Below are positions 16,574 through 25,205 of a stretch of DNA of 64,000 nucleotides, one piece after another (the stretch's first letter is position 1; each line of letters opens with the position of its first letter). Both the position numbers and the translations under genes were made by a program. The stretch covers positions 62,001-126,000 of the forward strand of contig JAFUWG010000041.1 of assembly GCA_017483605.1 (NCBI GenBank). The letters run 5' to 3'. Origin of the DNA: Bacteroidaceae bacterium. Its GTDB lineage: Bacteria; Bacteroidota; Bacteroidia; Bacteroidales; Bacteroidaceae. Under the pieces are notes generated by a model, which was not told where the DNA came from, did not search any database, and was given only the letters and a program-made list of their open reading frames with translations.

Positions 16574-18385
16574 ATGGAAATGAAACGAACAAATTTGTAT
16601 TTAAGACTTTTAGTCGCTATTGTAATGACGGTGATAGGAGAAGGTGTATGGGCAGGAACTGTGAAGGATGTGCTAACATTATCGGCGACGGGCGTTCCTG
16701 CTAAAAATGTATATGAGGATTTCGAGAACAAGTCACTAAAATCCAATGCTGTGTATGCAGGAAATTGTGGTGGTTGGAGTTCAACAATCCAACTTCGAGC
16801 ATCAAACAATTCTGGTATTATAACAACAGAAACTGGAGGAAAAGTAAAAAAAGTGACGGTGAAATGGAACGCTGCAACGACAGCGGGGTATTCTCTTGAG
16901 ATATATGGGAAAAGCAGTGCATATACAACAGCGGCAGATTTGTATAATGAGAAGAAATCAGGAATATCGGTTGGCACGATTAAGAAAGGAACATCAACAA
17001 CATATACATTTTCTGAAAACGCAAATTACTCTTTTATTGGATTGCGTACAAAGGATAAAAGTGGAACATTATATATAGATAAGATAGAAATAGAATGGGA
17101 GGATGATAGTTATGCCAAAAAATCGACGACAATAGCATTTCCCAAAGCGTCATATAATGCAACGATAGGGGAGGCTTTTGATGCTCCTGTGGCAACGGTC
17201 TCTGCTGGTGGTTCTACAGTGGAAGGTGCAGTATTGGCATACACAGGGGATAACGATGCTGTTGCAACAGTTGATGCAGAGACAGGAGCGGTGACATTGG
17301 TCGGTGCTGGTACAGTGAATATTACTGCGACTTATGCAGGAGACGAAACATACGATGCAAGTTCTGGTAGTTATGTTTTGACAGTGGCAAGTGCTGAAGA
17401 ACCCATAATCGTTCCAGGGGAAGAACAAACCGTGACATGGGTCGTGAAAGACTCGGAATACGAAGAGAATCAGAAATTGAATGGAGAAAAGATTCTCAAA
17501 GATAAAATTTCAATTCTTTTGACTAAAGAAGAAAGTTATAATCCTTATTATGACAAATCAAGACAATCCGTTCACTTCTATGATGGAAATGCTTTAACTA
17601 TTGCTGCGGCAGAAGGATATGCGGTTACCAAGATTGTCATGAATTATAATTCATCCATCACTTTTGGGGCGAATGTGGGAACGGTGAGCGAAATTGTTGC
17701 TAAGAGTTCCACATGGACTGGTTTTTCTCCCTTTGTTATTTTGAAGAATAAAGGTGGGGCTTATGGAGAACTTGCAAGTGTTGCCGTCTATTATGTTGAA
17801 TTGGCGGATACGGAGGAAACAGTCATAGTAGGAGCGGCTGGTTATGGAACTTTCTGCCCCAACAAGGCCGTCATTCTTGGCGATGGTACGGTGTCGTCCA
17901 TTATTGTTGGAGTCACAGATGGAGTGCTGGAGCAGGAAACCATTGGTGTAATTCCGGCGGGAACAGGTGTGTTGCTTACCGGGGAAGGGACATATAAACT
18001 GTACACCTATGCAGGGTTGAGTGCAGTTGCTCCCGCAACGAATTACTTGACGGGCGTACTTTCTTCCACCACGGCTCCAGAGGGGTCTTATGTTCTTCAA
18101 AATCATGACGGCGTTGTTGCTTTTTATCATGTTGGCGAAACACGGCCAACTGTTGGTGCGAATAAAGCATATTTGCAATTACCAGCAGAGGCAGCAAAAC
18201 TCCGAACAATCTTTTTTACAGCAGAAGAAGCAAATGCTGTAGGAATATCCCTTCCTCAAATTGCAGAGGATGATGAAATAGAAGCGGTGTACACCTTGAA
18301 TGGTGTGAGGGTAGGGGCTTTGCAGCGTGGATTGAATATCGTGAAGATGAAAAGCGGTAGGACGGAGAAGCGTTTTGTGCCGTAA
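16574..18385 (+). CDS. Large secreted protein with Ig-like domain and C-terminal tail
   Basis: 603 aa. Signal peptide at about 1-28 (LYLRLLVAIVMTVIGEGVWA). Residues about 30-175 form a beta-rich domain with NCGGWSSTIQLRASNNSG and YSFIGLRTKDKSGTLYIDKI; about 185-275 is a bacterial Ig-like (Big) domain (AYTGDNDAVATVDAETGAVT, then GTVNITATYAGDETYDAS). A central beta region and a repeat-like VIVGAAGYGTFCPNKAVILG follow. The end, YTLNGVRVGALQRGLNIVKM plus SGRTEKRFVP, resembles the C-terminal tail seen on two other exported proteins of this window and on Bacteroidota secretion-system cargo. Role unknown; possibly an adhesin or glycan-binding protein. The base composition is A/T-richer than that of genes farther right. 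Confidence 0.75.
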   Translation: MEMKRTNLYLRLLVAIVMTVIGEGVWAGTVKDVLTLSATGVPAKNVYEDFENKSLKSNAVYAGNCGGWSSTIQLRASNNSGIITTETGGKVKKVTVKWNAATTAGYSLEIYGKSSAYTTAADLYNEKKSGISVGTIKKGTSTTYTFSENANYSFIGLRTKDKSGTLYIDKIEIEWEDDSYAKKSTTIAFPKASYNATIGEAFDAPVATVSAGGSTVEGAVLAYTGDNDAVATVDAETGAVTLVGAGTVNITATYAGDETYDASSGSYVLTVASAEEPIIVPGEEQTVTWVVKDSEYEENQKLNGEKILKDKISILLTKEESYNPYYDKSRQSVHFYDGNALTIAAAEGYAVTKIVMNYNSSITFGANVGTVSEIVAKSSTWTGFSPFVILKNKGGAYGELASVAVYYVELADTEETVIVGAAGYGTFCPNKAVILGDGTVSSIIVGVTDGVLEQETIGVIPAGTGVLLTGEGTYKLYTYAGLSAVAPATNYLTGVLSSTTAPEGSYVLQNHDGVVAFYHVGETRPTVGANKAYLQLPAEAAKLRTIFFTAEEANAVGISLPQIAEDDEIEAVYTLNGVRVGALQRGLNIVKMKSGRTEKRFVP

Positions 18386-18427
18386 GGAGGGATTTTGTAG
18401 AAATAGTCCCGCCAAGGCCTTTTCGTC

Positions 18428-18520
18428 AATTCATGATCATTCGTGGGCATTTATGGAAATTCGTGTTTTCAAAAAGAAAAACATATAATGACCATGAATG
18501 CCCACGAATGAGCATAAATT
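18428..18520. repeat. 29-bp inverted repeat between converging genes
   Basis: Arms 18428-18456 and 18492-18520 match at 26 of 29 positions and share ATGCCCACGAATGA; the loop is 35 nt. It occupies most of the 154-bp gap between the convergent secreted-protein and metalloprotease genes. Possible bidirectional terminator or mobile palindromic repeat. Confidence 0.7.
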
Positions 18521-18539
18521 TTATGTAGGGATTTTTGTT

Positions 18540-20120
18540 CTACTTAATAAGAACTTTCTTCACCTGTCCATTGCTCATTCTGACGAGGTTCACGCCTTGT
18601 TGGAGGGTGGGCTGCTGCTGACCTGAGAGGGAGAAGATGGCGATGGGGGTTGCGTCGCCAGAGAGGGTGGGGGTGTGGATGGCATCAGGGGTACCGCCGT
18701 TGATGTCAACGGTGATGGTTCCGTCGGCATGTTCGGTGATGTTGGTAATGGTCTGCGTGAACGGAGCGGTGGGGTCGGTGAAGACGGCACGGCTGGAGAT
18801 TTCCGTCACGTTCTGATTGCCTGGGTAGATGTCGCCTCGGAAGGAGAGGAAATACTTCTCGGAGTAGTCGGTGAGGGAGGAAATGAGTGTGCCGTCGGCG
18901 GGTACAACGGTCAATCGCTGATGGCTGGAATTGCTGTTGACGGCATTGCTTGTCCATGACGACTGGAGATAGTCAACATGGATGATGAGAAGTCCATGAC
19001 AGGTTCCGTATGTGCGGAAGGCTCCTGTGGTGGGGCATCCGAGATAGGTGTCGAAACCGAGGTTCTGGCGATTCTCGAGGATGAAATACTCGTTGCCCGA
19101 GGGCTGTCCGTCGTTCAGGATGACATACCCCTTTCCGCCTTGTTCGATGGGGGCGAGGGTCAGCGTCACTTGGGCATCTTTCTCAACGGTCTCTAACGAC
19201 CTCCAACCCATGAAGTCGCGTTCGTAGGCAGAATAGCCGCTGGGCTGCTTGCCGTCGAGTTGATAACAGCCGGAATCCATCACATCCCAATAGTCCATCG
19301 CATAGCAGTTGCCGCTGGTGTCGTAGAGGTCGGGAAGCCCGAGCCCGTGGCTGAGTTCGTGGCAAACGAGTCCGATGCCGTCCTGGGCATTGTTATAGAG
19401 TTCGCAGGTGCAGCCATAGGCTCCGAACGTGAGTGTCTGTTCGTCCACGCTGACCGCAAGCCTGTTGACGCTCTCTTTGGGCCAGATGGTGTTGGCATCG
19501 TTATGTTCGGAGTCATTCTGCCCGTATCCTGCATAGATGAAGAAAACGAGGTCGATGATGCCGTCGCCGTTATTGTCGAAGTCGCTCCAAGACGTGTCGG
19601 TGGTGGTCATTGCCAACTTACATGCCTCGGAATAGAAGGCGTTGATGTTCACATCATGAACACCCGTATCTTTGCCGTAGTAGGCATAACCCGACGAAAG
19701 GGTGACTGGACCGATAACCGTAAATTCGGGCTTGAAAAGTGAGTCGGACTGCTCGATGTAGTAGTCAGAGACGGAGCCCCAACTGCCGCCCGAAACACGG
19801 TAGGTCTGACCCTCGATGCCTGTGCCGTTGAAGAACTTCTGGTAGTTTGCTTGAACGGCGGAATCGGTCTCTTCGACCGTGAAGGGCAGGTCGCTGAACT
19901 GCACCAACACGACAGGAATCTTGGGGCTGCCAACACAAGGCAGCGGCGCGGTGGCCCGAGTGCCGATGTGTCGTGCCTTCGGATGGGAAACGATGGGAAG
20001 GCTGTAGTCCGTCACGTTTTCGATTCGTCCACGCCCGTGGGCGATAGCGTCCTGGGCTGTGACTGTCGTTGCCGCAAGGAGGGCAAGAACGATAAGTGTA
20101 TAAAACTTTTTCATATTCAA
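18540..20120 (-). CDS. M6-type secreted metalloprotease
   Basis: 526 aa exported zinc metalloprotease of the M6 (immune inhibitor A-like) class. Signal peptide at about 1-22 (MKKFYTLIVLALLAATTVTA). Zinc motif HELSHGLGLPD at 254-264 (HExxHxxxxxD), preceded by FDNNGDGIIDLVFFIYAGYG, a calcium-loop-like strand found in this family. The catalytic region spans about 65-400. The C-terminus SLSGQQQPTLQQGVNLVRMS plus NGQVKKVLIK is a tail of the kind seen on cargo exported across the outer membrane. It starts 2 bp after the RNA methyltransferase stop, so both are read together. Target protein unknown. Confidence 0.9.
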   Translation of the reverse strand: MNMKKFYTLIVLALLAATTVTAQDAIAHGRGRIENVTDYSLPIVSHPKARHIGTRATAPLPCVGSPKIPVVLVQFSDLPFTVEETDSAVQANYQKFFNGTGIEGQTYRVSGGSWGSVSDYYIEQSDSLFKPEFTVIGPVTLSSGYAYYGKDTGVHDVNINAFYSEACKLAMTTTDTSWSDFDNNGDGIIDLVFFIYAGYGQNDSEHNDANTIWPKESVNRLAVSVDEQTLTFGAYGCTCELYNNAQDGIGLVCHELSHGLGLPDLYDTSGNCYAMDYWDVMDSGCYQLDGKQPSGYSAYERDFMGWRSLETVEKDAQVTLTLAPIEQGGKGYVILNDGQPSGNEYFILENRQNLGFDTYLGCPTTGAFRTYGTCHGLLIIHVDYLQSSWTSNAVNSNSSHQRLTVVPADGTLISSLTDYSEKYFLSFRGDIYPGNQNVTEISSRAVFTDPTAPFTQTITNITEHADGTITVDINGGTPDAIHTPTLSGDATPIAIFSLSGQQQPTLQQGVNLVRMSNGQVKKVLIK

Positions 20121-20122
20121 GA

Positions 20123-20950
20123 TTATGTTAAATTCGCCCCTCTTTGCCGAACGGCTTCAAAAAGGAGGATGGCTGCGGAGACAGAAACGTTGAGAGAGTC
20201 GAGTTGTCCCAGCATGGGAATGCGGATATGTGCGTCAGCCGCCTTTCGCCATGTGTCGGTCAGTCCGGTAGATTCGGTGCCCATGACGATGGCGGTGCCT
20301 TGGGTCATGTCGGTATTGTAGTAAAGATGAGAGTCTTGCAATTGGGCAGTGAGGATGCGGATGCCGTGGCTCTTGAGGAAAGCGATGCATTCGTCTGTGC
20401 TGCAAGCGACACAGGGCACCGTGAAGATGGCTCCAATGGAGGAACGAATGAGGTTAGGATTGTAGAGGTCGGTGAGCGGGTCGCAGACAATGACTCCATC
20501 GGCTCCTGCTGCATCGGCACTACGGAGAATGGCACCAAGGTTGCCAGGCTTTTCTACACTCTCCAAGATGATGAGCAAGGGGGCTGCTTTCAAATGGAGG
20601 TCATTCAGCGAAAGAGGCTTCTCCTTCACCTCCGCCACGAGCCCCTCTGTACTGCCACGGTAGGCAATTTTCTGGTACAATTCGGGGGTAACTTGAAAGG
20701 CATGAGGCACTTTTTCGAGAAGAGCCATCGGATTGACCTCTTCCATCGTGTTTGCCTCCCCACTCCATAACTCGGGACAATAAAACACCGTGTCCACTTC
20801 CATCCTGGCATCAAGACAATGTTGCAACTCGCGTCTGCCCTCGACCACAAAAAGTCCCGCCTTGCGTCGCTCGGCAGACTTTTGCTGAAGGGCCAGCAGT
20901 TGCTTGATCTTAGGGTTTTGAGTGCTGGAAAGAAGATTCTCTGTCATCAT
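20123..20950 (-). CDS. SpoU/TrmH-type RNA 2'-O-methyltransferase
   Basis: 275 aa SPOUT methyltransferase. The N-terminal substrate-binding domain is about 1-105 (NPKIKQLLALQQKSAERRKA, then GLFVVEGRREL). The three C-terminal knot motifs are seen: NLGAILRSADAAGADGVIV (motif 1), IVMGTESTGLTDTW (motif 2) and IPMLGQLDSLNVSVSAAILL (motif 3). It methylates ribose 2'-OH of rRNA or tRNA using S-adenosylmethionine; which nucleotide is not deducible. A second ATG lies one codon inside. A minus-strand TACCTTTG at 20977-20970 is a possible -7 box. Confidence 0.93.
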   Translation of the reverse strand: MMTENLLSSTQNPKIKQLLALQQKSAERRKAGLFVVEGRRELQHCLDARMEVDTVFYCPELWSGEANTMEEVNPMALLEKVPHAFQVTPELYQKIAYRGSTEGLVAEVKEKPLSLNDLHLKAAPLLIILESVEKPGNLGAILRSADAAGADGVIVCDPLTDLYNPNLIRSSIGAIFTVPCVACSTDECIAFLKSHGIRILTAQLQDSHLYYNTDMTQGTAIVMGTESTGLTDTWRKAADAHIRIPMLGQLDSLNVSVSAAILLFEAVRQRGANLT

Positions 20951-21021
20951 TGCTCTTTACTTTGGCGGACAAAGGTACGACAATTTTTCGAGACACGCCG
21001 CACGATGGAACGAAAAGATGA

Positions 21022-22047
21022 TTATTTCGTGGTGGCGAAGGCGCGGCTAAGGTCTTCGATGGTCAATTCGGACAACTCTTTAGGACTCGCGTTTGACTTT
21101 TTCGACACTCGATTGGCCTGCTGCTGAATGGATTTCTCAAACAGATTGCGGGCAAAACGTGCATTGCCAAAGTTGCGGGATTTGTATCTAACAGCCGAAT
21201 CCATCCGCTGATGCAGGTAGTCTGCTGCACCAGGTGCGAAGGTGTATTGATTTTTTTTCATGTAAATCTTCGTAAAGATGTCAGACAGTTCCTCACCTGT
21301 GTAATCTGGGAATTTGATATAGCGGTTGAAACGCGACTGGAGTCCAGGGTTAGAGTCGATGAAACGCTTCATCTCGTCTGAATAGCCAGCAATGATGACC
21401 ACCAGCGAATCGCGGTTGTCCTCCATACGTTTGAGCAAGGTCGAAATGGCCTCTTGACCGAAGTCACTTCGGGAGTCCTCAGGCACCAATGCGTAGGCTT
21501 CGTCAATGAACAGCACACCATTCATGGCAGAATCCACAATTTGGTTGGTCTTCACCGCCGTCTGTCCTATATATTCTGCCACCAGTCCTGAGCGGTCGGT
21601 CTCGACCGTATGACCTTTCTTCAGGATGCCCAAGTCTTTGTAGATGCGTGCCACGATGCGTGCCACCGTGGTCTTACCCGTACCAGGGCTGCCCGTGAAG
21701 ACAAGGTGATAGGACATTTTGGGCGTCTTCAACCCTTGCTCGGCACGCTTTTTCTGCACCTTGACAAAGTTGGCAAGTGAGTGTACCTCCTCCTTCACCT
21801 CCTCCAGACCAATCAGTTCGTCCAATTCCTCGTAAGGGTCACCCTCGATGGGTGGGTTGATTACCACGCTGTCTGCTTGGTGAGTTTCTACCCAATTCTC
21901 CAGTGCCTCCTTGTCTGACTGCTCCATCTCGTCGTTCGTTTTTTTCTCGTCGGAATCCTCGCCAATGGTATAAGTCATTATACCCAACAAGAGAAAAACT
22001 CCAACACAGATGCTACCTATCAAAAGGTTTTTCTTTTTTGTATCCAT
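21022..22047 (-). CDS. Membrane-anchored CbbX/SpoVK-like AAA ATPase
   Basis: 341 aa. One N-terminal transmembrane segment (NLLIGSICVGVFLLLGIMTY, about 8-27), an acidic linker (about 30-70), then a single AAA+ module: LIGLEEVKEEV, Walker A GSPGTGKTT at 119-127, Walker B VLFIDEAYAL at 178-187, sensor 1 VIIAGYSDEM, and an arginine-finger region NPGLQSRFNRYI. CbbX, SpoVK and EccA are relatives that remodel protein complexes. The membrane anchor is unusual for a CbbX-like protein and points to a client at the inner membrane. It follows the VanZ-like gene by 19 bp. Confidence 0.85.
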   Translation of the reverse strand: MDTKKKNLLIGSICVGVFLLLGIMTYTIGEDSDEKKTNDEMEQSDKEALENWVETHQADSVVINPPIEGDPYEELDELIGLEEVKEEVHSLANFVKVQKKRAEQGLKTPKMSYHLVFTGSPGTGKTTVARIVARIYKDLGILKKGHTVETDRSGLVAEYIGQTAVKTNQIVDSAMNGVLFIDEAYALVPEDSRSDFGQEAISTLLKRMEDNRDSLVVIIAGYSDEMKRFIDSNPGLQSRFNRYIKFPDYTGEELSDIFTKIYMKKNQYTFAPGAADYLHQRMDSAVRYKSRNFGNARFARNLFEKSIQQQANRVSKKSNASPKELSELTIEDLSRAFATTK

Positions 22048-22066
22048 TTTCTTATATTTTTATAGT

Positions 22067-22474
22067 TCAAATCCAAATGAATAAATATGCCAAGGCATAG
22101 CACAGAGCATCTAACCCGTCTGCGGTGCCAGGCACCAGTCCGATGACTTGTAGCCCTTCTGATAGAACGCCTAACAATGGTATGACCGAGGCCCATGCCA
22201 ACTGTTGCCATCGTGGCTGAGAGGCAAACAAGGCATTGATAATGAGCACATAGGCTGTTGCCCATAACCCTGCAGGCAGATTGAACACGACAAACTCTGG
22301 GAGACGCATGTCTGCTGCGGAATTTCGCCACACCTCAATGCTGTCTGACAACCCCATCTGATGGATGACGTGGAAAATCAACAATGTCTCAGGGCGGAAT
22401 AGTATATAAAGCAAACCACCCATCGTGAGGGTCAGCACACCAAGACATATTTTTGTTGTCGTACAGAGGTTCAT
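22067..22474 (-). CDS. VanZ-like small membrane protein
   Basis: 135 aa with four hydrophobic segments: ICLGVLTLTMGGLLYILF, EFVVFNLPAGLWATAYVLII, LAWASVIPLLGVLSEGLQVI and a C-terminal helix. The PLLGVLSEGLQ and PGTADGLDALCYALAY motifs resemble VanZ-family proteins. I used the ATG at 22474 (MNLCTTTKICLG); the frame is open upstream, but the extra residues overlap the promoter area of the divergent GH3 gene. Function unknown; co-transcribed with the AAA ATPase. Confidence 0.65.
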   Translation of the reverse strand: MNLCTTTKICLGVLTLTMGGLLYILFRPETLLIFHVIHQMGLSDSIEVWRNSAADMRLPEFVVFNLPAGLWATAYVLIINALFASQPRWQQLAWASVIPLLGVLSEGLQVIGLVPGTADGLDALCYALAYLFIWI

Positions 22475-22564
22475 CGGATAGTTAGGTCTACAATACAAAA
22501 CAACTACAAAGAAACGACAAAATTCTGTTTTTTGCAATAAATCAACAAAAAATGTTAATAAAGG

Positions 22565-22596
22565 TTTCATTTTTCTGGCAAAAAACAATATATTTG
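22565..22596 (+). promoter_or_regulatory. Promoter of the GH3 gene / polysaccharide locus
   Basis: TTTC at 22565-22568 (one off TTTG), a 20-bp spacer, then TATATTTG at 22589-22596. It gives a leader of about 60 nt before the ATG at 22663. Confidence 0.6.
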
Positions 22597-22662
22597 TACA
22601 ATTTTACTTCTGAAAAGCCGTTTTGGAAGACAAAATAGAAACTAACTAAACCAATCATACAC

Positions 22663-25038
22663 ATGAAAAAATTGATATTCATGACAACAGTCGTTTTTGC
22701 CTCATTGGGCATGAAAGCACAAACTCCCATTTATCAAGACGAATCTAAGCCGCTCGAAGAACGTGTGCAGGATGCCCTGAGCCGTATGTCGCTGGAAGAG
22801 AAATGTCGCTTGAGTTATGCACAGAGCAAGTTTTCCAGTCCAGGTGTGCCCCGATTGGGTATTCCTGAATTGTGGATGAGTGACGGTCCTCATGGCGTGC
22901 GTCCCGAAATCAACTGGAACGACTGGGCATGGGCTGACTGGACGAATGACGGTTGCACGGCCTTCCCGGCATTGACTTGTCTGGCTGCCACGTGGAATCC
23001 AGAATTGGCACTGCTCTACGGAAAGAGTGTGGGCGAAGAAGCCCGTTACCGCGAGAAGGATGTGCTGTTGGGACCAGGCGTGAACATCTATCGCACGCCG
23101 CTGAATGGCAGAAACTTCGAATACATGGGTGAGGATCCTCTCTTGGCTGGCATTATGGCAGGCGAGTGGATTCGGGGTTTGCAGCAGAATGGTGTGGCAT
23201 GTTGCATCAAGCATTATGTGCTGAACGACCAAGAGGAGTTTCGTGGGCATGTGGACGTGAAAGTGAGCGACCGCGCACTTTATGAGATTTATCTGCGGCC
23301 GTTCAAGATTGCGATTGACCGTGGCGATGCGTGGAGCATCATGGGCTCTTACAATCAGTATCGAGGCATTCACAATACGCATAACCCTTACCTTATCAAC
23401 GACATCCTGAAAGGGGAATGGGGCTTCAAGGGTGCTGTGATTAGTGACTGGGGTGCTGTGCATGACACGAAGCAGGCGGCACTCTATGGACTCGACCTCG
23501 AGATGGGCTCTTACACGAACGGTCTGACCAGCGAGGCGACAGGATTCACGTATGATGACTACTATCTGGGTTCGGCTTATATAGACAAGGTGAGGAAGAA
23601 TGAGATTCCGCATGAGGTGGTGGACGAGAAGGCAGGAAGGATGCTCCGACTGATATTCCAGACTGCGATGAACACGAAGAAGCCGTTCGGCTCGATACGT
23701 ACGCCAGAACATGCAGAAGCGAATCGGAAAATTGCAGAAGAGGGCATCGTGCTGCTGAAAAATGACAAGGCGAAGGACGGTCAGAAACTCTTGCCTTTCG
23801 ATGCATCAAAGTACAAGACCGTGCTTGTGGTGGGCGACGATGCGACTAAGAGTCTGACTCGTGGTGGCGGTTCGTCGGAACTGAAAGCGGAGAATGAGGT
23901 GAGTCCGTTGCAGGGCTTGCAGGAGCGTTATGACAGGGAGTGGAAAATACTGTATGCTCAGGGCTATGAGAGCGGAGAAAGTCGTTACGACGGTGCCGAT
24001 GACATTCCGCAGGCATTGCAGGACTCTCTGCATGACGATGCCATCGAGAAGGCAAAGCAGGCAGACCTTATTATATATATAGGTGGACTGAACAAGAACC
24101 ACTTTGAGGACTGTGAGGGTGGCGACCGCCTGAGTTATGACATGTCTTACAATCAGAACAAACTGATAGCAGACCTGCTGGCAGTGCAGCCCAAGATGGT
24201 GGTGGTCATCACGAGTGGCAATGCGGTGTCGATTCCCTGGCTGAAGCAAGTGCCGGCTGTGGTACAGAACTGGTATTTGGGCAGTGAGGCGGGGCATGCG
24301 TTGACGAATGTGCTGAGTGGAGAGGTGAACCCCAGTGGAAAGACGGTGTTCACATACGCTCAGAAGTTGGAAGACTATCCTGCCCACAAGTATGGTTTGG
24401 TTGGCTATCCTGGCGTGGAGCCACAGGACTTGCCGAAAGCATTCCAGTATGGCGACGGCAATCCGAAATCGGCAGACCTGCTGAAAAACTTTACTGCCAA
24501 TCAGAAGGCGATTCCTGCCGCATTGAGCAATACTCATCTGAACACCAGTTTTGTGGCTGACGACCATTTGGGCAAGGGCAATGAAGTGCAGGTGTATGCC
24601 GAGGACATCCTGACGGGTTACCGTTATTTTGATACGATGAAACAGTCGGTGGTCTTCCCCTTTGGCTATGGACTGAGTTATACGACCTTCGTTTATAGCA
24701 ACCCACGCCAGTCTGCCAAGGTCATGGCGGCTGATGGGACCCTGACCGTGTCTATCGACGTGAAGAATACGGGTGAACGTGAAGGCAAGGAAGTGGTGCA
24801 ACTCTATGTGGGCGATGACAAGGCAAGTGTGGTGCGACCCATGAAGGAACTGAAAGGTTTTGAGAAAGTGAGCCTGAAGCCAGGAGAGACGAAGACGGTC
24901 ACTTTCACCATCAAAGGCGAGGATTTGCAGTTCTTCGATGAAGACAAACACGAATGGGTGACAGAACCTGGAACGTTTAAGGCGTACATCGGTGCCAGCA
25001 GTGCTGACATCAAGGCTGTACTCCCCTTCTCGTTATGA
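22663..25038 (+). CDS. GH3 beta-glucosidase/beta-xylosidase, exported
   Basis: 791 aa glycoside hydrolase family 3 enzyme with N-terminal barrel, C-terminal alpha/beta sandwich and fibronectin-III-like domain. Signal peptide MKKLIFMTTVVFASLGMKAQ (1-20). The nucleophile Asp262 is in GAVISDWGAVHD; CCIKHYVLND (about 180-189) and NGRNFEYMGEDPLL (148-161) are substrate-site signatures. The Fn3-like domain begins near VSIDVKNTGEREGKEVVQLY (about 695). It removes glucose or xylose from non-reducing ends of beta-linked oligosaccharides in the periplasm. First gene of the rightward locus; 167 bp and a separate promoter lie before SusC. Confidence 0.95.
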   Translation: MKKLIFMTTVVFASLGMKAQTPIYQDESKPLEERVQDALSRMSLEEKCRLSYAQSKFSSPGVPRLGIPELWMSDGPHGVRPEINWNDWAWADWTNDGCTAFPALTCLAATWNPELALLYGKSVGEEARYREKDVLLGPGVNIYRTPLNGRNFEYMGEDPLLAGIMAGEWIRGLQQNGVACCIKHYVLNDQEEFRGHVDVKVSDRALYEIYLRPFKIAIDRGDAWSIMGSYNQYRGIHNTHNPYLINDILKGEWGFKGAVISDWGAVHDTKQAALYGLDLEMGSYTNGLTSEATGFTYDDYYLGSAYIDKVRKNEIPHEVVDEKAGRMLRLIFQTAMNTKKPFGSIRTPEHAEANRKIAEEGIVLLKNDKAKDGQKLLPFDASKYKTVLVVGDDATKSLTRGGGSSELKAENEVSPLQGLQERYDREWKILYAQGYESGESRYDGADDIPQALQDSLHDDAIEKAKQADLIIYIGGLNKNHFEDCEGGDRLSYDMSYNQNKLIADLLAVQPKMVVVITSGNAVSIPWLKQVPAVVQNWYLGSEAGHALTNVLSGEVNPSGKTVFTYAQKLEDYPAHKYGLVGYPGVEPQDLPKAFQYGDGNPKSADLLKNFTANQKAIPAALSNTHLNTSFVADDHLGKGNEVQVYAEDILTGYRYFDTMKQSVVFPFGYGLSYTTFVYSNPRQSAKVMAADGTLTVSIDVKNTGEREGKEVVQLYVGDDKASVVRPMKELKGFEKVSLKPGETKTVTFTIKGEDLQFFDEDKHEWVTEPGTFKAYIGASSADIKAVLPFSL

Positions 25039-25105
25039 AAGTCACATACTTTTTTACCTTTTTGTTGTACTACTGCTGAAAATCCGTCGATATTAACAAT
25101 TTAAA

Positions 25106-25138
25106 TTTGTTGAAAAAACAAAAAAAAGGTTAACTTTG
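25106..25138 (+). promoter_or_regulatory. Promoter of the SusC gene
   Basis: TTTG at 25106-25109, a 21-bp spacer, TAACTTTG at 25131-25138. The leader to the ATG at 25206 is about 60 nt, A-rich, typical for SusC genes. Confidence 0.75.
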
Positions 25139-25205
25139 CCACGGAAAATTTGAAAAACAAACAAAAAAGTTAAACATATTTACTAACTAATACATACCAA
25201 ACTCT

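Noticed and set aside
23806-24951. A 381-codon minus-strand frame in GH3
   Set aside because: Shadow of the GH3 gene, which has clear catalytic motifs.
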